A stretch of DNA of 27,585 nucleotides from JAFGNW01 sp964618515. Its GTDB lineage: Bacteria > Zixibacteria > MSB-5A5 > GN15 > FEB-12. Made by a program: the position numbers and the translations under genes. The stretch spans positions 1 to 27,585 of the forward strand of contig CAZUAS010000032.1 in assembly GCA_964618515.1 (NCBI GenBank), given 5' to 3'. The notes below the pieces were generated by a model, which worked only from the letters and a program-made list of their open reading frames with translations, had not been told where the DNA came from and searched no databases. Numbering within the stretch: the stretch's first letter is position 1; each line of letters begins with the position of its first letter. Positions 1 through 8,943 of this stretch are shown in pieces.

Positions 1-231
1 GTAAATGTGACGTGCCATTGCAAATGGATCGATATGAATTATAACTGAGGTGCGTGTATCGGAGAAACCCACGGCAAGCCGTGGGCTACCCGGACGTGGA
101 CGATCCGGCTGAGAATTTGTCAAGAGAATGGTCAAGCCCCAAGTAGGCTTGACCTACTGAAACATAATCAGAGAAAGCAGCCCCATAAAATCCCCAGGTC
201 AGACCATCCTGCAAAATTATTAATATTCAGG
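1..231. other. Non-coding left end with two small hairpins
   Basis: No convincing gene is seen here. Besides the hairpin listed separately at 68-85, there is a second short inverted repeat, AGTAGG (142-147) and CCTACT (153-158), around a 5-base loop. Neither is followed by a T-run, so neither looks like a classic terminator. Any gene upstream lies outside the window. Confidence 0.5.
68..85. repeat. Perfect hairpin CCCACGGC/GCCGTGGG
   Basis: Eight-base arms CCCACGGC (68-75) and GCCGTGGG (78-85) are separated by AA. It resembles dispersed palindromic intergenic repeats (REP-like) seen in many genomes. It occurs once in this window, so repeat status cannot be shown here. Confidence 0.4.
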
Positions 232-259
232 TTGCCCGGCGGGGTATAAACTGTATATT
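232..259 (+). promoter_or_regulatory. Putative promoter of lptF
   Basis: TTGCCC (232-237) and TATATT (254-259) are 16 bases apart. The -10 ends 10 bases before the lptF start codon, which would leave a leader of only a few bases. No Shine-Dalgarno sequence precedes the ATG. Confidence 0.4.
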
Positions 260-269
260 TTGTGTACTT

Positions 270-1595
270 ATGAAAAAGATACAACTGTACATCCTGAAAG
301 AACATGTTGTCCCGTTCATTTTCGCTTTCCTGATTATCACCTTTCTGTTGATTATCGACTATGTTCCGAAGATAATCGACCATGTCATCGACAAAAACCT
401 CTCTATCTGGGTGGTGCTGGAACTTATCGGTCTGAACCTGGCCTGGATGCTGGCGCTGTCGATTCCCATGTCGGTGCTGGTGGCGTCACTGATGGCATTC
501 GGACGGCTGAGTTCCGATTTTGAAATAATCGCCATTAAATCGTCCGGTATTCACCTGTTCCAGATAATTTTGCCACTGCTTTTGGCCGGGTCGCTTATCA
601 GTTTCGGCATGGTCGAGTTCAATGACAAAGTCCTTCCTGATTTAAATAAAAAAGCCCGCCTGCTGTGGGGAAATATCTCGGCCATGCGGCCGACAATCAT
701 GTTTAAATCGGGCATTTTTATAACCGACATCCCCGGTTATATTATCCTGATCGATAAAATCGACCATGCTACCTCGCGGGTCGAAGGTGTCAGCATCACC
801 GACAACAAAGAGCCCAGCCGCACCCGGCTGATTGTCGCCGAATACGGGTTTCTGAAAACCATCGACAACGGTCGAAGTATCCAGTTCACCTTGTACAACG
901 GCGAAGTGCATACTTTTGACCTTAAGGACCCGGATAATTATCAGAAACTCAATTTTCAAAACCAGATAATCAATATCTCAGGCACGGGCTCAGAGTTGGT
1001 ACGAACCGACACCGAGTACCGTACCGACCGTGAAATGCCCATCAATCAGTTACAGAACAATGTCGACCGGGCTTTCGAAGCAGTCGCTTCCAGCCGCAAC
1101 CGTATCGGCACCATGCTGGAGTCTCAATTCAGCGCCCTGTTCTCAGACAGTCTCAATCTTAAGACCACCGACAAAACAACCGACTCGGCGGCTCTGACCC
1201 AAGTCCGGACGGATGCCATGGAGCTAAGGCGCCGGATGGACCGCAACCTGCAGCAGATCGCCACCCAGCAAAGAGTCGTGAACAAATATAAAATCGAAAT
1301 CTACAAAAAGTATTCTATTCCCATGGCCACCCTGGCGTTTATTTTAATCGGCACCCCCCTGGGAATCCTTTCCAGGAAAGGCGGGATGGGCATGGCTATC
1401 ACCATCTCCATTCTGCTCTTTATTATTTACTGGGCGTTTTTAATCGGCGGCGAGGACCTGGCCGACCGCGGCCTGCTCTCGCCTTTTGTAGCGATGTGGG
1501 GCGCTAATATTTTACTTGGCTGCATCGGCCTGTATCTTATATATATTGTCATAACCGAAAAACCGTTTTTCGCTTTTTTCAGAAAAATAAATTAA
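270..1595 (+). CDS. lptF: LptF-type lipopolysaccharide export permease
   Basis: This is a YjgP/YjgQ-family inner-membrane permease of the LptB2FG transporter, which extracts lipopolysaccharide from the inner membrane toward LptC/LptA. The N-terminal pattern (one helix at about residues 12-32, then helices around 48-73 and 95-115) and the segment IAIKSSGI at about 90-97, the cytoplasmic coupling region, are typical. A periplasmic beta-rich domain follows, then C-terminal helices with IGTPLGIL. At 441 aa it is longer than usual (about 360). The excess is a charged, helix-prone stretch at about residues 245-350 between the beta domain and the last helices. The gene lies 8 bases before lptG. No LptB ATPase is present in the window. 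It is not certain which of the two paralogues is F and which is G; order and length suggest this one is F. Confidence 0.88.
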   Translation: MKKIQLYILKEHVVPFIFAFLIITFLLIIDYVPKIIDHVIDKNLSIWVVLELIGLNLAWMLALSIPMSVLVASLMAFGRLSSDFEIIAIKSSGIHLFQIILPLLLAGSLISFGMVEFNDKVLPDLNKKARLLWGNISAMRPTIMFKSGIFITDIPGYIILIDKIDHATSRVEGVSITDNKEPSRTRLIVAEYGFLKTIDNGRSIQFTLYNGEVHTFDLKDPDNYQKLNFQNQIINISGTGSELVRTDTEYRTDREMPINQLQNNVDRAFEAVASSRNRIGTMLESQFSALFSDSLNLKTTDKTTDSAALTQVRTDAMELRRRMDRNLQQIATQQRVVNKYKIEIYKKYSIPMATLAFILIGTPLGILSRKGGMGMAITISILLFIIYWAFLIGGEDLADRGLLSPFVAMWGANILLGCIGLYLIYIVITEKPFFAFFRKIN

Positions 1596-1603
1596 GCCGC
1601 TAT

Positions 1604-2686
1604 ATGATAAAAAAAATAGATTTATACCTTCTCAAATTTTTCTTCATCTCTCTGATTGTGATTACTCTTGCGATCGGACTCACCATTGTCGTTATTAATA
1701 TGGTCGAGGAACTGCGCGATTTCATCGACCATAATGTCCCCCTGGTCAACATCCTGGAATACTACCTCTATTTCGGCGGTTGGGTAATTAAATCGTTCTT
1801 CCCGGTTTTTATCCTCCTGTCCACGCTTTTTTCAGTGTCCATGCTGGCCCGGCGCAACGAAATCCTGGCGATGAAATCATCCGGACTATCGCTTTACCGC
1901 ATCACTCTGCCGTTTTTCCTGATAAGTATCCTTCTGGCAATGTTTCATTTCAACTACAATGAATATATTTATCCCCCTGCCAACAAGAAACGCCTGGAAA
2001 TCAAGAAATTCACAATCGAAAAGAAATCCAAGGAAGCCCTGTCAAAAATTAGTAATATCTACCGGCAAATCAGCCCGGGGTATTTCTATACGATTGAAAA
2101 TTTTAACACTACTCGCCAGGACGGCGGTAATTTTCGCCTTTATAAATCGGTCAACAACCAGCTCAGCCGCATAATCACGGCTGAAAAAATATACTATCGG
2201 GATTTTATCTGGCATTTGGAAAAAGTCGTGGTTCGCAATTTCGATGATTCCGCCCATGAATCCTTCTCCCGTCTGGATACCCTGATGGTATTTGATATCA
2301 AGGATAAGCCCGATGATTTCGCCCGCCGCATCGGCAATCCGGAGGATATGGGTTTTGACGAATTGAAACAGTATATTGACCTCATGAAACGCACCGGGGG
2401 AACGTATGTCCGCGAAGCCATCGATTTAAAGATAAAATATGCCTATCCCATGACCTCGGTCATCGTGATTCTGATAGCGATTCCCTTCGCCTCCAACCCT
2501 CGCCGCGGTGGTGTGGCGGTGTCTTTTGCCGCTGGCGCCATGATTGCCCTTTTGTATTTCGTACTTTTTCGCACCATGCAATCAGCCGGTTACAACGAAA
2601 AAATCCCCGAAAATCTGGCGGTCTGGGGGGTTAACAGCCTGTTTTTCCTGGCTGGCCTGGTACTCATGATTAAAGCGAGGAAATAA
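1604..2686 (+). CDS. lptG: LptG-type lipopolysaccharide export permease
   Basis: This is the second YjgP/YjgQ-family permease of 360 aa, the usual family length. It shows an N-terminal helix (about 10-32), a helix pair around 57-80 and 97-117, the conserved coupling segment ILAMKSSGLSLYRI at about 87-100, a periplasmic domain, and three C-terminal helices with IAIPFAS. It would pair with the preceding protein in the LptB2FG complex that moves lipopolysaccharide to the outer membrane, so the organism should be diderm. The TAA stop overlaps the ATG of the next gene by one base (TAATG), which implies translational coupling. The ATG has no obvious Shine-Dalgarno sequence. Confidence 0.88.
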   Translation: MIKKIDLYLLKFFFISLIVITLAIGLTIVVINMVEELRDFIDHNVPLVNILEYYLYFGGWVIKSFFPVFILLSTLFSVSMLARRNEILAMKSSGLSLYRITLPFFLISILLAMFHFNYNEYIYPPANKKRLEIKKFTIEKKSKEALSKISNIYRQISPGYFYTIENFNTTRQDGGNFRLYKSVNNQLSRIITAEKIYYRDFIWHLEKVVVRNFDDSAHESFSRLDTLMVFDIKDKPDDFARRIGNPEDMGFDELKQYIDLMKRTGGTYVREAIDLKIKYAYPMTSVIVILIAIPFASNPRRGGVAVSFAAGAMIALLYFVLFRTMQSAGYNEKIPENLAVWGVNSLFFLAGLVLMIKARK

Positions 2687-3474
2687 TGACCCACCCTGAC
2701 CATGAAAAAAACCGCGACGCCTGGAACGAGATGGTCAATATCCATATCAACCATCCCGAATACCGTACCGAAGAAGTTATCAACGGCGGCAACAGTCTTA
2801 AGCAAATCGAGCTGGAAGCGCTCGGCGACGTTACCGGCCGGCACCTTTTGCACCTGCAATGCCAGTTCGGCCTGGACACGCTGTCCTGGATGAGGCGGGG
2901 CGCTGTTGTCACCGGGGTCGATATCTCCGATGAATCCATCAGGCGCGCCAATGAAATAAAAGTAAGAGCCGGTCTGGAAAAGGCCGAATTTATCCGCTGC
3001 GACGTCCTCGATTTAATCGGCGTCATCGATAAAAAATATGATATCGTCTTTCAATCCTACGGTACCCATTGCTGGCTGTCGGATATTCATAAGTGGGCGA
3101 AAGTGGTGTCTTATTATCTTAAACCAGGCGGGACGTTTTTCATCGTCGATGACCACCCCATCAAAGTCTTGTTTTATAAACCACCTTTAAATTATTTTGA
3201 CCGGGAACCGGAACGCACGCCAAAGGCGCCTGACTATTGTGACCGCAACTACCGTATCAGGGGTGAGCTGGTGGAATGGCAGCATCCGCTTTATGAAATC
3301 ATTAATGCCCTCATCGAAGCCGGTTTGATTATCGAACATGTCGGGGAGTATGCTTACACTTATTATAAAGAAGGCGACGGTTACACCGAGCGAGACGACC
3401 ATTACTGGCTGCCACCGGGCGGGCTGTCGACTTACCCGATGATGATGTCCATAAAAGCCCGCAAGCCGCGCTAA
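2686..3474 (+). CDS. Class I SAM-dependent methyltransferase
   Basis: A 262-aa Rossmann-fold methyltransferase of the group whose motif I reads HLQCQFGLDTLSW (about residues 46-58) instead of the usual GxGxG, followed by VTGVDIS at about 72-78 (motif II, the acidic residue that binds the SAM ribose). The region FIRCDVLDL (about 102-110) corresponds to motif III. The substrate cannot be read from the sequence; biotin-synthesis or lipid methyltransferase labels would be guesses. The start is fixed by GAGGAAAT just upstream and the one-base overlap with lptG. It is the last gene of the lptFG unit and converges on ahcY, so methyl donor recycling lies next door on the other strand. Context does not prove a role in envelope biogenesis. 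Confidence 0.85.
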   Translation: MTHPDHEKNRDAWNEMVNIHINHPEYRTEEVINGGNSLKQIELEALGDVTGRHLLHLQCQFGLDTLSWMRRGAVVTGVDISDESIRRANEIKVRAGLEKAEFIRCDVLDLIGVIDKKYDIVFQSYGTHCWLSDIHKWAKVVSYYLKPGGTFFIVDDHPIKVLFYKPPLNYFDREPERTPKAPDYCDRNYRIRGELVEWQHPLYEIINALIEAGLIIEHVGEYAYTYYKEGDGYTERDDHYWLPPGGLSTYPMMMSIKARKPR

Positions 3475-3650
3475 CTTGTTAGCTGAATCTCTACGATTGT
3501 GATTTATAAAGGGGAAGTTTAAAAATTACGAACTGCCAGGTCACATTCGCCTGCGGCAAGCAAAATTTGACGGAACGATAATATATCAGCGAAACATGAC
3601 CCTTGCTGTTTCCGACAGAAAAGAGATATGACGGAATCAATCCACTGACC

Positions 3651-4910
3651 CTACGTCCCCATTTCCCACGATGATAAATACTTCTTCTGCTCCGGTGTCA
3701 GCCGGTCGATCGATACACCCATTGATTTCAGTTTCAGCGCCGCAATCGCCGCATCAATTTTATCCGGGACAACATATACCCGGCTTTTCAGATTTCTATA
3801 GTTCTGTACGACATACTCGGCGGCCAGCGCCTGGTTGGCAAACGACATGTCCATCACCATCGCCGGGTGTCCCTCGGCCGCCGACAGATTTACCAAGCGC
3901 CCTTCAGCCAGAATATAAAGCCGTTTCTTGTTAATAATAAACTCTTCCACATTGGGGCGTACCTGGCGCCGTTTTCCCGCCGCTTTGTAAATCGCCGGCA
4001 GGTCGATTTCGGCGTTGAAATGACCGGAGTTGGCAATAATGGCGCCGTCTTTCATCTTTCTGACATGTTCCAGACGCACGACATTAAGATTCCCGGTCAC
4101 CGTTACGAACAAGTCTCCCAGGGGCGCAGCTTTAACCATCGGCATTACCCGGAAACCGTCCATAACCGCTTCAATGGCTTTAATGGCGTCAACCTCGGTG
4201 ATGATGACATTGGCGCCCATGCCCTTAGCTCGCATAGCCAGCCCTCGGCCGCACCAGCCGTAACCAACCACGACTACTGTCGAACCCGCAATTAACATAT
4301 TGGTAGCCCGAAGAACACCGTCGATAGTTGATTGCCCGGTCCCGTAGCGGTTGTCAAAGAAATGCTTGGTTTTCGACTCGTTCACCGCAATCACCGGGAA
4401 CAACAGAGCGCCGTTGTCAGCCATGGCTTTCAGTCTTATTACCCCGGTGGTGGTTTCCTCGGTACCGGCCATAACTTTCACTGCCAGCTCCCGGCGGGAG
4501 GTATGCATGGTGGAGACCAGGTCGGCACCATCATCCATCGTTATATCCGGACGAATATCCAGAGCCTGATTGATATGTTTATAATAGGTCCTATTATCCT
4601 CGCCTTTGACGGCGAAAACCGCGATGCCGTATTCTTTGACCAGCGCCGCCGCCGTGTAATCCTGCGTTGACAGCGGGTTCGAAGCACACAGCGCCAGGTT
4701 GGCGCCCCCGGCTTTCAGGGTTTGCATCAGGTTGGCGGTTTCGGTCGTTACATGCAGACAGGCGGCGATATTGATACCTTTTAAGGGTTTCTCCCTGGCG
4801 AACCGTTCCTGGATTAGCCTTAATACCGGCATATTTCGCTCTGCCCACTCAATCTTATCCCGGCCCTCGCGGGCCAGCTTCAAGTCTTTTATGTCGCTCT
4901 TTACTTTCAT
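3651..4910 (-). CDS. ahcY: Adenosylhomocysteinase (short form)
   Basis: S-adenosyl-L-homocysteine hydrolase splits SAH into adenosine and homocysteine with bound NAD, removing the product inhibitor of methyltransferases. Visible family features are CLHVTTETA (about 51-59, substrate His), the acidic TMDDGADL (about 124-131), EETTTGV (about 151-157), the Lys and Asp pair in TKHFFDNRYGTGQS (Lys182, Asp186) and the NAD-binding GYGWCGRG (about 216-223). At 419 aa it lacks the insertion of the longer bacterial enzymes, and the YGTGQS wording is typical of archaeal and thermophile enzymes, so past transfer or an old short form is possible. It follows metK after 3 bases, which links SAM production and SAH disposal in one transcript. 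Confidence 0.96.
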   Translation of the reverse strand: MKVKSDIKDLKLAREGRDKIEWAERNMPVLRLIQERFAREKPLKGINIAACLHVTTETANLMQTLKAGGANLALCASNPLSTQDYTAAALVKEYGIAVFAVKGEDNRTYYKHINQALDIRPDITMDDGADLVSTMHTSRRELAVKVMAGTEETTTGVIRLKAMADNGALLFPVIAVNESKTKHFFDNRYGTGQSTIDGVLRATNMLIAGSTVVVVGYGWCGRGLAMRAKGMGANVIITEVDAIKAIEAVMDGFRVMPMVKAAPLGDLFVTVTGNLNVVRLEHVRKMKDGAIIANSGHFNAEIDLPAIYKAAGKRRQVRPNVEEFIINKKRLYILAEGRLVNLSAAEGHPAMVMDMSFANQALAAEYVVQNYRNLKSRVYVVPDKIDAAIAALKLKSMGVSIDRLTPEQKKYLSSWEMGT

Positions 4911-4913
4911 ATC

Positions 4914-6077
4914 TCAAGCTTCCCTGGCCAGTATTTTGGCTTTGTCGGTTTTCTCCCAGGTGAATTCTTTTTCCTCGCGCCCGAAATGACCGTAAGCAGC
5001 GGTTTTTTGATAAATGGGACGAAGCAGGTCAAGCGATTTGATAATGCCCCGCGGGGTCAGGTCAAAATGTTTCCGGATAAGTTCAACTATCCGCTCTTCG
5101 GGTACTTTGCCGGTAGTGTCGGTGAAAACCATCATCGAAACCGGCTCAGCCACCCCGATAGCATAGGCCAGTTGAATGGTACATTTATCCGCCAGGCCGG
5201 ACGCCACCACGTTCTTGGCAATATAACGCGCCATATAACTGGCCGAACGGTCCACCTTGGTCGGGTCCTTGCCGGAAAAGGCTCCGCCGCCGTGCGATGC
5301 CATGCCGCCGTAGGTATCGACAATTATTTTACGGCCGGTCATGCCCGTGTCGGACTGTGGTCCCCCGATTACAAACTTGCCCGTCGGATTGATTAAAAAC
5401 TTCGTCTTGCGGTCAATCATTTCCTCCGGGATAATCGGTAGAATACAGATATCAATTATCTCTTCCCGGGCTTGTTTGGAGATTTTCTTGCCGGTTTTGT
5501 TGAGTATATCCTCACTGTGTTGTGTGGACAATACTACCGTGTCCAACCGGTAAGGCCGGCCTTCCCGGTATTCCACCGTGACCTGCGATTTGCCATCGGG
5601 ACCAAGGTACGGGAGAATATTTTTTTTGCGGACCTCGGCCAGGTGACGGGTCAACTTGTGAGCCAGCATAATCGGCAGCGGCATCAACTCTTTCGTCTCC
5701 CGGCAGGCATAACCGGACATCAACCCTTGATCCCCGGCACCACCGGTATTCACCCCCTGGGCTATATCCGGTGACTGCATACCGATAGCGTTGAGAATGG
5801 CGCAGGTATTATAAGTAAAACCGTAACTGCTGTTAGTATAACCGATATCCCGGATAATCCTTCGCACCAGGTGATTTATATCCACATAACCTTTGGTGGT
5901 AATTTCACCGCCGACTATTACCAGCCCGACTGTTACAAATGTCTCGCAGGCCACCCGGCCGGCGGGGTCCTGTCTTAATACTTCATCAAGAACCCCATCC
6001 GATATCTGGTCAGCCAGTTTATCAGGGTGACCTTCGGTTACCGATTCCGATGTAAACAGAAAATCACCAGCGGACAT
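4914..6077 (-). CDS. metK: S-adenosylmethionine synthetase
   Basis: Methionine adenosyltransferase makes SAM from methionine and ATP, releasing phosphate and pyrophosphate. The sequence shows the N-terminal ESVTEGHPDK with the catalytic His at about residue 17, GAGDQGLMSGYA (the signature hexapeptide region) and GGGAFSGKDPTKVDRS (the second phosphate-binding signature). The length of 387 aa is normal. The start is taken as the ATG at 6077 because AGGAG lies 8 bases upstream. A GTG at 6083 would be only 2 bases from that site. It sits between a nucleotidyltransferase (15 bases upstream) and ahcY (3 bases downstream). No SAM riboswitch is present: the operon leader is only about 18 bases if the mapped promoter is right. 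Confidence 0.97.
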   Translation of the reverse strand: MSAGDFLFTSESVTEGHPDKLADQISDGVLDEVLRQDPAGRVACETFVTVGLVIVGGEITTKGYVDINHLVRRIIRDIGYTNSSYGFTYNTCAILNAIGMQSPDIAQGVNTGGAGDQGLMSGYACRETKELMPLPIMLAHKLTRHLAEVRKKNILPYLGPDGKSQVTVEYREGRPYRLDTVVLSTQHSEDILNKTGKKISKQAREEIIDICILPIIPEEMIDRKTKFLINPTGKFVIGGPQSDTGMTGRKIIVDTYGGMASHGGGAFSGKDPTKVDRSASYMARYIAKNVVASGLADKCTIQLAYAIGVAEPVSMMVFTDTTGKVPEERIVELIRKHFDLTPRGIIKSLDLLRPIYQKTAAYGHFGREEKEFTWEKTDKAKILAREA

Positions 6078-6092
6078 ACTCACTTCTCCTTA

Positions 6093-7082
6093 TTAATTTT
6101 TATTATTATCAGGGAAGTTGATTTCGGACGAGCTGCCGATATTCAAAGACCGCCTGGCGCCCTTGATACTGACTTCATCTCCGATAAGAGAGTCTTCCAT
6201 AACCATATCCCTGATTTCCGTTTTTTCACCTATAATGGAATTTTTTAAAATACAATTATCGATAATGGTTTCTCTGGCGATGGAAACATAAGGACCGACA
6301 ACCGAGCGGGAAACTTTGGCCGAAGGACTGATATAAACCGGCGGGATAACCACAGCACTATCCAGTTGCGGGGCATAATCAGCTTCCTCCAGAAGGCGGT
6401 GGTTGGTTTCCAGAAGGGTTTCTTTCTTACCGCAATCGAGCCATTCGTCTACCTGAAATGGCACAAACCTGACGCCGTCGCGGATCATCATCTCCAGAGC
6501 ATCGGTAAGCTGAATTTCACCGCGAGTGGTCTTACCCGAGGTCACCAGTTCGGCCAGCGGGTCTTTCAACCGCAGAACATCATGGAAATAGTAAAGACCG
6601 ATAATCGCCAGGTTGGATTTAGGCCGGGACGGTTTTTCCACCAGTGATGCTACCACCCCGTTTTCAATTTCGGCAATGCCGAAGCGATGCGGGTCGTTAA
6701 CGGGCATCAATCCCAGAACATAATCGCCGCCGGATACGAATTTCTTCAGGTTACACCGGACTATCGTATCCCCCAGAACAACCATTACCGGACCCCCATT
6801 TACATCTTTTAAAGCCAGGTTGACAGCATAACCCAATCCCAGCAGTTCGTCCTGTTTGATAAAGCTGGTTTTAAACGAAAAATTGTCTTCAACATATTTT
6901 TTTATTGATTCGCCCATATAACCGACAACAAAAATAACTTCATCCGGACGGAGCTCAAGAATCGGCTGAAGGACATGCTCCAGAACCGGTTTGCCGGCTA
7001 CATAGAGCAGCGGTTTAGGCGTCGTATAAGTATGCGGGCGCAACCGGGTGCCAACCCCGGCTACGGGTATAATAACTTTCAT
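6093..7082 (-). CDS. Sugar-1-phosphate nucleotidyltransferase (RmlA-like)
   Basis: A 329-aa NDP-sugar pyrophosphorylase that should join a sugar 1-phosphate to a nucleoside triphosphate, giving dTDP- or UDP-glucose-type precursors for surface polysaccharides. The signature GVGTRLRPHTYTTPKPL at about residues 9-25, the metal-binding GD in VVLGDT (about 97-102) and VEKP (about 148-151) are all present. The C-terminal quarter (about 245-315) carries hexapeptide-like left-handed beta-helix repeats, as in long-form glucose-1-phosphate thymidylyltransferases. The exact sugar and base cannot be decided. The ATG is preceded by AGGTG and by the strong promoter at 7107-7135, making it the first gene of a nucleotidyltransferase-metK-ahcY unit. 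Confidence 0.87.
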   Translation of the reverse strand: MKVIIPVAGVGTRLRPHTYTTPKPLLYVAGKPVLEHVLQPILELRPDEVIFVVGYMGESIKKYVEDNFSFKTSFIKQDELLGLGYAVNLALKDVNGGPVMVVLGDTIVRCNLKKFVSGGDYVLGLMPVNDPHRFGIAEIENGVVASLVEKPSRPKSNLAIIGLYYFHDVLRLKDPLAELVTSGKTTRGEIQLTDALEMMIRDGVRFVPFQVDEWLDCGKKETLLETNHRLLEEADYAPQLDSAVVIPPVYISPSAKVSRSVVGPYVSIARETIIDNCILKNSIIGEKTEIRDMVMEDSLIGDEVSIKGARRSLNIGSSSEINFPDNNKN

Positions 7083-7106
7083 CTATTCACCTTCCATTTT
7101 CCATCA

Positions 7107-7135
7107 ATAATAGGCGAACCGCCCCCCTTTGACAA
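7107..7135 (-). promoter_or_regulatory. Strong sigma-70-type promoter for the nucleotidyltransferase-metK-ahcY unit
   Basis: On the minus strand TTGTCA (7135-7130) and TATTAT (7112-7107) are separated by exactly 17 bases; each differs from consensus at one position. Transcription should begin near 7100, leaving a short leader with AGGTG before the ATG at 7082. This allows metK and ahcY to be expressed independently of the long upstream operon. Confidence 0.7.
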
Positions 7136-7176
7136 GTCTAAATCATACCATCGATACAAAAGATTAATGAAAATTT

Positions 7177-8247
7177 CTAATAAACTTTTAAAACCGTATC
7201 CGGTAAGGTATAAAAATTAAAATTACTTATAGCCACCCGGTTGTATTTTAAAGGATTGGTGCCTTTTTCATAGAGCCCCACTGAAAAGCGCCCTTTTACC
7301 CCGGGATAATAAAATTTGTGATAAGCGACTTCAATCTTATCCTTTACCCATTGAGTGGAAGGATTCTCCGGTTTAAAGTCAAAGGGAATAATATTTCTTC
7401 CCTGATTGCCCAGATTAGGCACTTCCCCGGCAATGTTACCCCTTAAAGCAACGGTAAAATCAACTGCAACCGGTTCTTTGGGCATTAAATACAGTTCAAT
7501 GCGAAACCAGTCATTACCCAACGGACGAATCTGGGCCGTCACCAGGTCGATCTCCGGCTCGGTAAAATTGATAAATTTCTTTTCCAGCGGTTTTTTATTC
7601 AAACCCAGATATGTTAAAAAAGCCTTATCCGGCAACGAGAGACTGTCCATTACAGCCGACGGAATCGGGGTCGAATCCGAGTATTCTCCTAACAAGGCCA
7701 TGAACAGGTACTGCCGGCCAAATTCCCGATATAAGCTGTCATTGTACAGAAAATGTCTCAAAAGGTCCAGTTGCTCGCTAAAAGTATGCTGTTTTCCGGG
7801 AATATTAAAATCAGCGGCTAAAGTAGTATCATCGACTTCTTTTTTCCACACCCCCAGAACCGCATTTTTATTTTTAATATTTACATCATCCGGACGGGCA
7901 AATCCGGCCAGACCATACCATTCGGCCGCCCGGTAATATTTATCTATCCCCTGCTTCAAAAGCGTATCGGCGAAAACCTGAAATCTCAAACCCAAGTTTT
8001 TTATAATTTCCGACCAGGCTTTGTTATCCAGAAGCTCCCCGTGTTGCGTGTACAACTCGGCAAAAGTACCAATAATGGTATCGAAACCGACCAGGGAACC
8101 ATTCTCAATATTATCCAGAAGGGAAATCGCCGACGGCGGGAAATTATCCGGATTGGCGGCAGTATTATAGACCGGTTTGTTAGGGTCATAACCGCCGCAA
8201 TGGATAATGAAAAAAGCCAGCGTCAGTATCATGAATATTCTTTTCAT
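7177..8247 (-). CDS. Conserved-looking lipoprotein of unknown function
   Basis: The protein starts MKRIFMILTLAFFIIHCGG, a lipoprotein signal peptide with Cys17 as the lipid-attachment residue; His just before the Cys is unusual but tolerated. The ATG at 8247 is chosen because a longer reading from 8304 would put 19 charged or polar residues before the signal. The mature part (about 340 aa) has a helical, TPR-like first half (residues about 55-200) and a second half rich in predicted beta strands, with an ITAQIRPL-like stretch that may be an Ig or beta-sandwich fold. I do not recognise the family. It follows four membrane-protein genes (63 bases downstream of the last) and may be their outer-membrane or periplasmic partner. 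Confidence 0.75.
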   Translation of the reverse strand: MKRIFMILTLAFFIIHCGGYDPNKPVYNTAANPDNFPPSAISLLDNIENGSLVGFDTIIGTFAELYTQHGELLDNKAWSEIIKNLGLRFQVFADTLLKQGIDKYYRAAEWYGLAGFARPDDVNIKNKNAVLGVWKKEVDDTTLAADFNIPGKQHTFSEQLDLLRHFLYNDSLYREFGRQYLFMALLGEYSDSTPIPSAVMDSLSLPDKAFLTYLGLNKKPLEKKFINFTEPEIDLVTAQIRPLGNDWFRIELYLMPKEPVAVDFTVALRGNIAGEVPNLGNQGRNIIPFDFKPENPSTQWVKDKIEVAYHKFYYPGVKGRFSVGLYEKGTNPLKYNRVAISNFNFYTLPDTVLKVY

Positions 8248-8310
8248 AATTAACCTAACTCCCACATGACAAAATAACTTCAATTCAATATATTTTCCAT
8301 CCAACCAATT

Positions 8311-8943
8311 CTAAAATGATCCGATCCAATCCTCAATTAAAAATTGAACCCGCCCGATAAGCAATGACACCCGGCCCATCACCGTGTAACCGAAATGAGC
8401 CCCGAAAGAAATCATAATAAACCAGATCCCCACACGGGCGGTTACCCCCAGAAAACCCTTGTGTTCCTTGGAAAAATAGAAATAAATCAAAGTCGAAATA
8501 ACTCCAATTACAACTATAACGGCCAGAAACGAGGCTCCCGGACCCGCACTGTTGACCAGGGGCAACATGGTTTTTTGCATCTGGGGCAGCACCAGGCCAT
8601 GAAGCTGGGTAATCAAAAACACCCCGGCGGTGGAACCCATAACAAAAGCCAGGGCAATACGGGAAATCCACGAATATTTAGGCCATAAACGGGTAAACAT
8701 CATCAGTCCGAAAAGCCCGGGAATAAACAACCACCATTTCGGGTTGTCCGCCCGGGTCATGGGTTCCCATAACTGCTGAAGGATAATTGCCTTCCAGTAC
8801 AACCCGATATAATAACCAGCCGACAAACCGGCAAATATCGACTCCACCAGATGATAAACCGGGTTATCTTTATAAAGGAAAGATAAAATAGCCAGCGTTA
8901 TGAAGGCTTCCAGCCACAGTTGAAAAATTTCCACGCCGCTCAT
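8311..8943 (-). CDS. Six-helix membrane protein, cassette member 4
   Basis: A 210-aa hydrophobic protein with about six predicted helices (roughly residues 9-24, 32-57, 70-88, 92-118, 136-157 and 168-190) and almost no soluble part. A short charged loop EPMTRADNPKWW (about 59-70) connects helices 2 and 3. No catalytic motif is visible. The ATG overlaps the stop of the preceding gene (ATGA), so translation is likely coupled and the stoichiometry fixed. I do not recognise the family; the protein is best described as part of the four-gene membrane cassette 8311-11351. Confidence 0.82.
   Translation of the reverse strand: MSGVEIFQLWLEAFITLAILSFLYKDNPVYHLVESIFAGLSAGYYIGLYWKAIILQQLWEPMTRADNPKWWLFIPGLFGLMMFTRLWPKYSWISRIALAFVMGSTAGVFLITQLHGLVLPQMQKTMLPLVNSAGPGASFLAVIVVIGVISTLIYFYFSKEHKGFLGVTARVGIWFIMISFGAHFGYTVMGRVSLLIGRVQFLIEDWIGSF

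Noticed and set aside
3470..3483. Terminator after the methyltransferase gene
   Set aside because: GCTAAC-TT-GTTAGC is a short inverted repeat with no T-run and a loop too small for a good hairpin.
3867..4295. 142-aa plus-strand frame opposite ahcY
   Set aside because: It lies wholly within ahcY on the other strand and has no family features.
7083..7176. SAM riboswitch upstream of the metK operon
   Set aside because: The mapped promoter leaves only about 18 bases of leader, too short for any SAM riboswitch, and no matching fold is seen.
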